Source of the DNA: Euphrasia confusa
Lineage: Eukaryota > Streptophyta > Magnoliopsida > Lamiales > Orobanchaceae
Assembly: GCA_954870475.1 (NCBI GenBank)
Contig: OX940956.1
Coordinates: 15,010,844-15,074,843 of the forward strand
Length of the DNA stretch: 64,000 bases
Reading direction: 5' to 3'
How positions within the stretch are numbered: the stretch's first letter is position 1; the number at the start of each line of letters is the position of its first letter. Below are positions 9,526-19,260 of this stretch, one piece after another. The notes beneath the pieces were generated by a model, which did no database searches, was not told the origin of the DNA, and saw only the letters and a list, made by a program, of their open reading frames with translations. The position numbers and the translations under genes are program-made.

Positions 9526-12257
9526 GGAAGGGCAATTTCGATAGTTCACCACTTTTTAGTGTAGAAAAACACATTTTTATATGGTGTGTCAAATAAGCAT
9601 GTCCACTATCTGCTTTATGTTACTTTTATTTTTCTCCCATATTAATTTATAGAACTTTTTAGCATAGACGCAAATGAAATTCTAGACAAAACAATCTTTC
9701 CTACAAAATCATTTATCTTTTCCTGTAGTAGAACCAGACTTTGTTTTTATCACACAGCCCAATTCTTCTTCCTCGTTCCCTACCCAGGGCCTTAAAGGTT
9801 TCTCTAAAGTTCTCCATTATACTCACGAGATCGCTTTTCTTTTCATTCATCCCAAAGCTTCGACGAAATCTCCAAATGTCATGAGTACCCCTAAATAAGA
9901 TGGAAAACAATGAAAAAAAGCATAACAAGAGTCAAAGCTTCACTAACATACTTGATCTCCATATATTAGATATCCGCAAAAGATCTCCAAAATAGCTAGT
10001 GGATACATGCTCCGTAAAAGTAGTTTCTTTCGCTATGCGGTAACAAAAAGAATTTTTACTTTAGTTGAAGTTTAATTGGTATAGCTTAAGTCTTTGTCAT
10101 GCAAAGTTGTTCAATTTTCAATCACATGTTTGCCTCCCTCTCTCCTTTTGTAACTTCATGAAATAGTTAATTCAAATTTCAAAGTACATGAAGCTTGATT
10201 ATTCCTTTCCCTTTCTGATCCTTCTTTTCATTCTCTTTCTGCTTTATGGTGTTTGTCATCTTGTCAATGCTCCCAAAATGTATAATCAAAATCTAATTGC
10301 TACATAAATACCTCCATTTTGAATTTTCATCAGAGAAACGAGTATTGGAATCCAAATACGAAATATTCTTGTTTCATTTTATTAAAAATATAGTGATCAA
10401 GCTCCAGACTAACCGACTGAAACTCCAAATTAATCACAACCCCTCACGTGTAGGTGGGTCAATATAGTTATTATTAATAACAGATTGAAAGCACCTCTCA
10501 CGGTTGCCCGTGACTAGTCAAGTTACAAGGTATCCCATTTCATGAGTGTCCCTCCAATTGTACTCAACCTATTTCCATACGACATCTATATTCATTAATT
10601 GCAACAGCTTCTTTGGTCCCCAAATTATCGTGTGAAGAGCTTCGACGTTCATTTGTACTTTAGAAAATTGGGATGCTTGAGCAACATATATATAATTGGG
10701 ATTAAGCATGTCTTTAATTATGCGGGGCCTACACTCCACATCTATTATGTTTTTGAACTTAATTTTGTAGGGTGTCACAAATTATTTAACAATTATTTTG
10801 ATGGATGTCAACATTATTGGATCTAATAGACATTTTAACTTTTATAATATTATTCGCCACTTAATTAATTTCTAACCATTCTAAAATATGAATTGGGTAC
10901 TAATTCATAATACTTCATTCTTCTCACAATAACATTAAGAATGATTCATTTTGAAAAACGTGTCCAATGAAAAGCATTGCACGGATTTAACTCCAATCAA
11001 ATTCTTTGATTTCTTACCTGCGTTAATTATGTACAATTTGCTTGTTTCAACCGTTAATATGATATTGCGTTAATATGATAACGAAGCATGAGTCTCCTCG
11101 TAAATTAACATTCTGTAAAAAAACATAAAATATGAATAGAGTGTATGCTTAAGGCAACTGAAGTTACCTTAAGTCACCTCACCATCTCAAGGTGTAAAGT
11201 GAGATTTGAACACATGACACGCGCCCACACATATACATATACTCCATATATATCTTCCTCGAGGCCCACACGGCTAGCACGGGGAGTGAAACTTGTGTTG
11301 GCAGGGGAGATTTGTATATATTTTGCACAAGGATGGCCTTTATAGTATAGAAAGGATAAGGTACCAACTCAAAGAAGTTGCAGTAAGAGTATGTTCGTGG
11401 TGCTTATAATTGCAAACTAATACTATGTCCTAATAATTTAGGGGGAATTCAAACTAACAAGTACAAAATGAAAATAATTAAATACTAATCGGAACGATCA
11501 ATATATATGTCCGGCTCAAGGGTCCTTTGAGAATATATGAATGCCTTCGTTCATATTAATTACGGCGGTGCAAATGAATCGGACGCATCTCAAGGAAGAC
11601 TGCGCCAGTTGAGTTGGAGTTACGCGGCCGAGTTGGCTACGCCAGCAGTGTAACAATGTCGGGAAGTTTCAGAGTTTGCGGAGACAATGCACGCCACTTT
11701 TGAAGGCGTTTTAAGATCATGTTCCATGGTTAAAACCTATGTTTCAGAGCTTAAGGCATCCCGAGGTTCACCTAAGGGGCTCGGTGACTCTAAGAGGCCA
11801 TTTAAAATGAGATTTTTTTTTTTTTTTTTTTCGGATTTCCTAATTTGGTTAGAATTAAATTTACGGGAAAAAAATAAATTGACTTTGTGTTTGTGCATAA
11901 CTGCATACTTTGTATAACTATATCCAACTAGTATACCAAACAAGCATTGTATAAAACATCTAGAAATTAAAACATGTGCCAAATATTGATCACGTCAACC
12001 TAACTTGTAGAATTCCTCAAGTACATACTATAAGAGTTCTAAAACATTTTACAAATACTGTACAAACCAAAATATATAATCTTGTTTTATGACAGACAGT
12101 TTATAAAGAAACACGTTTTTGTAGCAAAATCTCTTCTTCTCCATCTTGTTTTCCCAATTCTATTTTTCCTATTCTCCACTAATTACTTACTAATTCAAAT
12201 TCAAAATCAAAATGTATGATGAATAGAAAATACAAACACAATAACAATACAACAAAT
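9526..12257. other. Intergenic host DNA downstream of the ATL gene
   Basis: AT-rich spacer with no supported gene. Around 11690-11800 is a stretch with GAAGGCGTTTTAAG and GGTTCACCTAAGGGGCTC that has the look of a dispersed plant repeat, and a poly(T) run ends near 11831. The short frames here lack homology I recognise. The 3' UTR of the ATL gene probably occupies the last few hundred bases before 12257. Confidence 0.5.
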
Positions 12258-13541
12258 CTAAACATTGCTCGAAGACGAAGAATGAACAACCTTGTTCTGC
12301 CTTCCCATGATCCAAAGCAGCGTCCTCCTCGCGAACGAAGGTGGCCCCGCTCGCGAATCCAAAATGTTACGACTCCCTATCTCCTCGTCTACATCACTCT
12401 CCCACCCCCTCACGTCAATTCCCGATATCGCCCTCCGCCCATAGCTCTTTCCCTTCAAGTCATCGTCCCCGGTCATCGGAAACCGGAACGAAACCGCCCG
12501 CCTCGAAGAGGCCTCTGTTTTCTCGTCATCCTTCTTGATCCCCCTTAACCAAATCTTCGACACCGAAAAACTTTCCTTCTTTCCCCCACCAATCGACTTA
12601 TTATTATTCTCGTCGTTAGCAACAATCCGAAACGCCTCGAACCCATTGCTCAAATCTCTCCTCGAGTCGAAACCACATTCCGACATAGCCGGCCGGTGCC
12701 CGGGTTTCAAGGGCAAAGAGGGCTTCTTACTAGATTGCTTCTTCATAGGCGTCCTAATCGGAACTTGCAAGGCCAAGTTCTCATCCATTACATACGCAAA
12801 TGAGCCCATCGAAAAGCATCTTCTCGCCTCAGCATTTCTATCTAAATCTAAGCTACTGTCAACTTCCCCTCCACCATTTTCGACACTCCTGAATTTCCCC
12901 AGCTTCACGGACACAACCCTCTTCCGGCCTTCTTCTTCTCCTGTATCGATCTCCCCGGATCTGATCGACTCGGGATTAGAGTCTCTATCCGGGAGGATCT
13001 CTCGGGAGCTCTCGCTCCCGGATTCTAGCACGAGGACAATCGGCGAACAGTTGGCGGGCGGGGAGAAATCGGCGAGCAGGCTCGCGCGGCAGAGGGGGCA
13101 GGTGGAGTGGGAGAGGAGCCACGTGTCGATGCACTCCATGTGGAAGGCGTGGCTGCACTTGGGGAGCAGCCGGAGCTTGTCCTCCGGCTCGAACTCGCAG
13201 AGGCAGACGGCGCAGTCGAACGGGTCCTTCACGCCGATGATGGCCTTGTAGTTGAAGACGGGGAGGGCGTCGATGAAGGACTGGTCGACGCCGGCGTCGT
13301 GGAGGTGGAAGAGCTGCTGAAGCTGCCCCTGGAGGGCGGTGACGGTGTCGATCTCGTCCGGGTCTCTGCTCGGGGGGCGGAGGAGGTACCGGATGAGGAG
13401 GTGGAGGACGCCGGAGATGAAGAAGATCACGGCGAGGATGGTGATGATGAGGAGCATGCTCGGGCTGACACGGCTGTTGAGGTTGAAGCCGGAGGAGGGC
13501 GGCGGCGGAGGCGGAGGAGGGAAAAACAGGGGATCATCCAT
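12258..13541 (-). CDS. ATL: ATL-family RING-H2 E3 ubiquitin ligase (ATL13/ATL46 type)
   Basis: Intronless 427-residue membrane RING-H2 protein. It transfers ubiquitin from an E2 to target proteins, at a membrane. After a proline-rich N-terminus (residues 8-15) comes a transmembrane helix (about 29-54), then a GLD-type motif GVDQSFIDALPVF (84-96). The RING-H2 finger has Cys110, Cys113, Cys129, His131, His134, Cys137, Cys148 and Cys151, with ATL spacing C-x2-C-x15-C-x-H-x2-H-x2-C-x10-C-x2-C, Trp141 and Pro149. The C-terminal blocks ARRCFSMGS and ESFSVSKIWL recall ATL46/ATL13-type members from memory. The single ATG at 13541 places the proline run and helix correctly. No damage is visible. Targets are unknown and exact orthology is not established. 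Confidence 0.93.
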   Translation of the reverse strand: MDDPLFFPPPPPPPPSSGFNLNSRVSPSMLLIITILAVIFFISGVLHLLIRYLLRPPSRDPDEIDTVTALQGQLQQLFHLHDAGVDQSFIDALPVFNYKAIIGVKDPFDCAVCLCEFEPEDKLRLLPKCSHAFHMECIDTWLLSHSTCPLCRASLLADFSPPANCSPIVLVLESGSESSREILPDRDSNPESIRSGEIDTGEEEGRKRVVSVKLGKFRSVENGGGEVDSSLDLDRNAEARRCFSMGSFAYVMDENLALQVPIRTPMKKQSSKKPSLPLKPGHRPAMSECGFDSRRDLSNGFEAFRIVANDENNNKSIGGGKKESFSVSKIWLRGIKKDDEKTEASSRRAVSFRFPMTGDDDLKGKSYGRRAISGIDVRGWESDVDEEIGSRNILDSRAGPPSFARRTLLWIMGRQNKVVHSSSSSNV

Positions 13542-13722
13542 TGTTTTTTTTTTTCGAGAAATTGTGATGAAGTTTGGATTTTTATTGATGATTTGAGAAT
13601 CCCATTTTCAAAGAAAGGATTCAGAGTCGAGTCTCACTCTGTACTACTTGCTGTGGAGAGAGTAAGAGAAATAAATGTGATGTGCAGAAGGAAAAGGAAA
13701 AAAAAAGATTAAATATATTTTA
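13542..13722 (-). promoter_or_regulatory. ATL gene 5' UTR and probable core promoter
   Basis: On the minus strand an AT-rich AAATATATTTAA (about 13709-13720) lies some 170 bp before the ATG and is the best TATA candidate. CT-rich DNA follows, then an A-run just before the start codon. The positions fit a plant promoter with a 5' UTR of about 140 nt. The start site is inferred. Confidence 0.45.
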
Positions 13723-15332
13723 TTTATTTTTGAAATTTTGGGTGCAATAAATATCACCAGCGGTGCCCCATAATTATGGATCTAAATGAAGTCATTAATC
13801 AAAAAATGCCAGCCTATTAATTAATTAATATAAGAAAATAAAAATAATTTTGAAAAAAAATACTAAAAAGTAGAGAGGAGGTTACACTCATTATGAACCC
13901 TTTAAAGTTGACTTTTTAATGTTGCATGAGCAACTTCATTTCATTAACCCCAATGCACATTCAAGTCTCCTAAATTTTAATTATAAAGAGAATAGAGAAA
14001 TGACATTTTTTGGAACTCAAGAACATGGGTGAGCCAATTAAGGGTGTTACTTTGATTTCATTTTGATTCAATTTCAATTACTTACAATGATGCACACATC
14101 TATATTCTTAACACTTCTTCCTCTCATGGAAAGGAGAGGGTGTAGAATTTTTCTGAAAGCCATAACTAAAAAAAAATGTAGTATTATAATACTCCTACTC
14201 TTTCCTAATTACAATTATTTTCTTTTTATTTTATAAAATACAAAAGATATGATTATATCATTATGAAACAGACGCATTACTAAGTTTATCACTAAATTAT
14301 TTGTTTATTTTTCTATAAATTACTAAGAAAATTGACAAACAATTCAAAATTTAAAAAGTATATTTTAATATGTAAAACTATTTCTATAATAATGTGTAAA
14401 AAATATTTGACTGAATGTTTTTGATAGTATGATAGAAATTTTAAAAAGCTAGGTGTAAGTCTTCGGAAATCATACTTTTGGGTTGAAAATTTAATGTTAC
14501 CATTTGAAATACATTATAAATTGAGTTGAAAAATAAATCTTGAATTTTTAAATTTAACACGTTTGATGCTCTTATTAATTTGTGCTGCCTTATTGATATT
14601 CAATAAATAATTCTCATCAATAATACTACTATAGTACGTGTTTAATTATATTGTTTTGAATCATTACTCATATCATAGGCACATGACACTACATATTAGC
14701 TTTCACAAAATTCTGTTACATTCTTGTTTCAGCGCTTTCATTTCCTTTCCTTTCTATTCCATTCCCCTTAGAATTAGAAGCCCCAATCCCAATCGTGGGA
14801 AAGACAAAAAAATTTAAATTTACTAATCCTCAAAAGTCAAAGCTAGGTGTGAAACTTTTTGGAAGATTGCAAAGAGAGAGAGATGCTGAAATTTGGGGTC
14901 AACGTGGGAGTTACTTTTACTCTTTTAGAGTGGGCCCCACAATCTTGGAAATGAGACATCATATTTTCTGCACTTGTGCGGTTGTGGCCTCTTGCCTTTT
15001 TGCAATCACACAGAAACAAAACCCACATACGAGAGGGAACTTCTCTTCCATGTCTCACTCGAGATGACGTACGTGTTTGTGTATATTTTATACAATTATA
15101 CTAAATCTTTGAAATATATTTTATACTAAATCTTTGAAATAAGAAAAGGGTTTGAATTTTGATTAGATTACACATGTTTATTCTACATTAATTTAAGTTA
15201 ATAGAGGAACAATTGTGTTTTTCTTGTTTTCTTAAGTTATTTGGGAGAGAGTCCAAACAAAAGAAATGGAAGATATATATTGATTTGGCCACGTCTAAAC
15301 ACAATATGTTCAAATGTTCATGCATAAATATA
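13723..15332. other. Host intergenic DNA upstream of the ATL gene, left flank of element B
   Basis: AT-rich spacer. Near 14930 GTGGGCCCCAC contains a TGGGCC-type plant promoter word, and the preceding 150 bp are less AT-rich than their surroundings, so a distal regulatory region is possible. I find no protein or RNA gene. The last five bases before element B (GAGTT, 15333-15337) are its left target duplication. Confidence 0.45.
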
Positions 15333-15337
15333 GAGTT

Positions 15338-15972
15338 TGTTGGAAATAAGAGAGTAGAAAAAATCCAAAAAAAATGTGTTTGCTGAATTGTCCCACATAG
15401 GAAGATTATTAGACCACGCGCGCGCGCATGCCCGATCCAGATTCGTGATTTGGGATTTGGTGCGGATAAACCTCCTATCTTTTTATTCAAACTAGCAGTT
15501 ATGGTTTGAATTGATTTCAGTAATACTGACATTAATTACGAAGATAATGACGCGAGATTAATGCCTTGATTGTTGTTGTTACGAGATTAATATGTGATCT
15601 CGTCAGTTGCTGGAATCAAGGGACGAGGAGTAATGTCGAGCTTGACTGAGTACGATTCCAATTCTATAAATACTCAAGCCTTCTCATTATCAGAGACACA
15701 ACACACAACTAGCTTCTTCTCTCATTTTACATACATCTCTGAATATCTAAACACTGTTGTTCTAAACCGTTCCAAGGCTTACAGCCTTGAGTGGGCAAGT
15801 CTGTATGCTGTAGTGTAAACCTTGAGGAACTACCGGTTACTCGCTGATCGCCACCCCGGTCGTACCGAAATAGTTTTCAAGGCAGTGGTTCACCACGACA
15901 CTACGAAATTGCTGTGCTGCTGTTCTTTCATTCTCGGTACTCTCTAAATTGTTACGTTATTTTATTCCTACA
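15338..15972 (+). repeat. Element B 5' LTR
   Basis: 635 bp, TGTTGGAA...CCTACA. It contains an alternating (CG)n run at about 15417-15428 and a TATAAATA box near 15665. R/U5 holds the 5' arms of both helices described at 15864-16000. Confidence 0.95.
15665..15672 (+). promoter_or_regulatory. TATA box of element B 5' LTR
   Basis: TATAAATA precedes a CT-rich, A-rich stretch typical of a Copia transcript start. It predicts a start near 15695, about 170 nt before the complementary arm at 15864. The same box is in each 3' LTR copy. Confidence 0.65.
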
Positions 15973-16000
15973 ATTTGAAAACTATTTCGGTCGTAACAAT
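15864..16000 (+). promoter_or_regulatory. Self-complementary primer site and interleaved helices, element B
   Basis: Just after the LTR (end 15972), TTGAAAACTATTTCGGT at 15975-15991 is the perfect complement of 15864-15880 in R/U5 (17 bp). A second perfect 9-bp pair joins 15948-15956 (ATTGTTACG) and 15992-16000 and overlaps the gag ATG at 15999. The order A1-B1-A2-B2 matches element A, although the sequences differ. There is no tRNA-type TGG site. The 5' arms are retained in the three 3' LTR copies. Confidence 0.83.
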
Positions 16001-17444
16001 GTCTGGAACACCTATGAAAAATGCTGCTGATTTGTCGAAATTGGAACCTCTTAAAGGGGTTAATTATCGTCGTTGGGCTCAGAAAATTCTGATGTTCTTT
16101 TAGCAATCAGACATTGACTTCGTATTGTTTAATGAGGCTCCTAAGCCAATTGATACGACTATTGTTGATGATACACCTCCGAACCCTACTGTTGTAAAAT
16201 CGAATGCTGAATCGATTGAGAAATATGATAAGGCTAATAAGACTGCTAGATTTTACATGTTGAACCATATGTCGAATGTGTTGTTTGATTTATTTATGGT
16301 TCATAAATCGGCTAAAGTGATATGGGAGAATTTGCTTAAAAAATATGGTTCGGACGATGCTGGCAAAAAGAAATATGTTGTTGGTAAATGGCTCCAGTTT
16401 CAGATGGTCGATAATAAGCCTATAATGGAACAAGTTCATGTGTATGAGAACTTGTGTGCTGATGTGGTTAGCGAGGGTATGAAACTTTGTGACGTTTTCC
16501 TCGCTAATGTGCTTTTAGAGAAGTTTCCGTCCTCTTGGACAGTCTATCGAAACCATTTGAAACATAAAAAGAAAGATCTGACTCTAGAGGAGCTTGTTAG
16601 CCATATGAGAACAGAGGAGGCTAATCGCCTCAAGGACAAACCCGTTGTTGTCACAACAAATGTCGCCAACGCGAATCTTGTTGAATCGGGTGGTCCCTCT
16701 ATGGCTAACAGGGGTGCCTTTGGTCAGGCTCGTGGTCGTGACCGTGGACGCGGGGGCGGTATCGGTCGGGGACGTGGTTCGGGGCCTAGCCACACTATTG
16801 GTCAAGGTTCCAAGAATGCTGTATTCACCAAACCCGTCTCTCAAATTCAAAAACCTCCTCTGACTTGCTTTGTATGTGGTAAAACTGGCCACAAAGCCTA
16901 CCAATGCACTCAAAAGAAAACCGCTGAATCTAATGTTGCTGAAACTGATGAGATTATTGTGGATGTGGTTGTTGAGGCTAATCTTGTTCGTAATACTGCT
17001 GAGTGGGTTTTGGATACTGGTGCCACGAGACACTTGTGCGCTGACAAGGGTCTTTTTGGCGAGTTCGAAAACATTGAAAATGGTGGTTGTGTCTTCATGG
17101 GTAATGCGACTTCGGCTCCTATCATTGGCAAAGGCAAAGTTCTGGTGAAGCTGACCTCGAGAAAAACTCTTGCACTTAATAATGTTTTGTATGTACCTTC
17201 ATTGCGTAGAAACCTAGTGTCTGGAGCCTTGCTGAACAAAGCTGGTATGAAACTTGTGTTCGAAGGCGACAAGGTTGTAATGTCTCGCAATGGGGATTTT
17301 ATGGGCAAGGGATATCTGTATGGGGGTTTATTTATTTTGAATGTAGACTCAGTTGTTTTTGCTGTTGCTTCTTCTTGTTCTGTAACCGCTTCTGTTTCTG
17401 AAATTAATAAAGTTTCTACTTCTGCTTATATCGCTGAGTCTATT
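15999..17444 (+). pseudogene. gag: Element B gag and protease (stop at 16101, cut by C insertion)
   Basis: ATG 15999 begins MSGTPMKNAADLSKLEPL. TAG at 16101-16103 interrupts after 34 codons, and the frame then continues unchanged to the C(-) junction. It encodes the Gag capsid region (LLKKYGSDDAGKKKY, VLLEKFPSSW), an Arg/Gly-rich RGG-like segment (about 16724-16785), a CCHC knuckle CFVCGKTGHKAYQC and a protease with WVLDTGATRHLC. It ends in the spacer before the integrase zinc domain, where the C(-) LTR begins. Past 17444 the frame is LTR sequence and should not be translated as part of the protein. Confidence 0.9.
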
Positions 17445-19245
17445 TGCTGGGTTTCGATGTCCCGGGGTATCAAAATTGCGGAACCGATAACCCCGAACGA
17501 AATCCCGTCGCCGGAAACTGGATCCCCGACTCATCCGCAGAAGTCCGACCTTTGGAGACTACGCGCCCGAAGACACGCAGCCCGCCCCCAGCCGATTTTC
17601 TCCCGCGAGTCGGATCCACGAACGCGAACCAAACAAACGGAGCCGGGCTCGACCCGAGCATCGCCGCGGGATAAACCCGCGGCTAAACCCTAGCCGAGCC
17701 CCCGTCGGGGCTCGCGATCGATCGATCGCGTGGGGCTGCCCAGCAGCCCCCGGCGGTGAGTCCGCCGACTCACCGCCATCACCGGAGGTGGGGGGAGCCA
17801 CCAGCCGCGGCGCCAGCCCGCGGCGGTTCCCCCCGGCGATCGAGCTAGGGCTCGATCGCCCCCAGCCGCGGCGTCCAGCCGCGGCTTCTCCTTGGTGCGC
17901 GCCGGCGGTCGAAGCCCTAGGCTCGACCGCCACTCCCTCGGCTCCCAACCGAGGGCTTTCCTCGATCCCGGCGGGGATCTCTAGACCGCCGGCGGTCCGG
18001 TGGTCTTCGACCACCACCGCGCGGTCTATCCCCGTCCCCGGGTTCGTCGTTTTTCCCGGATCTTGTGTTCATGCATGTATCACAATTAAATCACATAAAT
18101 TCACACGAAGGAGTTTATGATTGTACCTTTGATTCGTTGTGCGGAGAAACGAAATCAAGTTGAAGACCCTTGGATCTTCCCACGTATTCCTTGCACTTCG
18201 TTCGAACGTCGGGTGGGCGACGATCTATCGAACTCCTATGGATCTCCTTCAACTCTCTAGAATATCAAGTATGATAATCTTGTCTTATGATTTATGAAGG
18301 CCATGTAGTGCTTTTATAGGCTACGTAGGGGATCTAAAGGAGGTGGAATATTGGGCTTCCAATATTGAAGATTAAATTGAGCCCACTGCCCAAGTCCATT
18401 AATCCTTATCAATATTAATTAATTTATTTTCCACTATATAAATTAATTGCACTCCCAATATTAAACCATATTATTTCAAATAATATTTCTCCGGTAGTAT
18501 TTATTTATTCCGTGTATTTAAGATTTAAATATCCATGAATAAAATTAATTTATTGCTAATTAATTTATTCATCTCTTTAATCCGAGACTAGTACCATTCA
18601 ACCTTAATTATTGTGCGGAACGAATCCACTCATGAGGTTTACACAATAATTCCTTATGAACTCATCTCGGGGATATTATCAACCCTTACGGGATACACTG
18701 TCCGGTCAATTATTCACGGCATGTCATATATAAAATATAGTGACCCAACTTAACCGGAAATTAACCCAATAATAAAATCGGTTAATTCCTTTGGTAAATC
18801 AAAGTTACTTATATTAAATATATACACCCGCAATAATATCGGAGATTAAGAATAAAATACACTGAGTCTCGAATCGATTATCGCCGGCAATCCTAATCGA
18901 TGAGTCTCAACGATCCGCTCAATACACCAAGTGTACAAGTGTGATAAAATAATTAAGATAAATTATTTTCTCTCTCACACAACGACTATACCGATGGATT
19001 GGTCCGTGTCCATCTAGGTCGTGAGCAACTGTTTGATTAAATACGAGTAACCGATAGTATGATCTTCTGTGCGCCCATGCTTGCACCATACTAACTACAA
19101 CGTATAAAATCCAGGACTATGATTTGAATATATTTAATTATAAATAATTAAACGCAAATAATTGTTTATTAATTTAATAGATTAAATGCTATGATCGGGA
19201 GTTTACCGTTACTTAAATCTAGACATTAAGTACATAACTCCAACA
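17445..19245 (-). repeat. C(-) 3' LTR
   Basis: 1801 bp, read on the plus strand as TGCTGGG...TCCAACA. U3 is AT-rich and holds a TATAAAA box (complement at 18312-18318). R/U5 (about 17460-18050) is GC-rich and built of consecutive short inverted repeats (see findings). Confidence 0.93.
17647..18015 (-). repeat. Hairpin array in R/U5 of the C(-) 3' LTR
   Basis: Ten or more perfect inverted repeats follow one another, including 17664-17682 (7-bp arms), 17695-17714 (8), palindrome 17714-17729, 17732-17750 (8), 17752-17777 (11), 17835-17860 (11), 17864-17886 (9), 17904-17931 (9), palindrome 17984-17997 and 17999-18015 (7). The arms are read directly. A role in transcript folding is inferred. Confidence 0.85.
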
Positions 19246-19260
19246 ATCTCCCACTTGTAC
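19246..19260 (-). other. C(-) polypurine tract
   Basis: On the element strand GTACAAGTGGGAGAT runs directly into the 3' LTR TGTTGG. C(+) has the same sequence before 61912, and D has AAGTGGGAGAA before its 3' LTRs. This is the likely plus-strand primer. Confidence 0.75.

Noticed and set aside
9122..9596. Three overlapping plus-strand frames of 71-110 codons
   Set aside because: All are readings of the GTCGAAT minisatellite in different frames; no domain, and repeat drift ignores codon position.
12535..13712. Long plus-strand frames opposite the ATL gene (238 and 201 codons)
   Set aside because: Antisense shadows of a GC-rich exon; the minus-strand protein has a complete RING-H2 and transmembrane helix, and these have nothing recognisable.
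17445..18120. Frames of 76-152 codons in C LTRs on both strands
   Set aside because: Same reason: hairpin-array DNA, not conserved as protein between C(-) and C(+).
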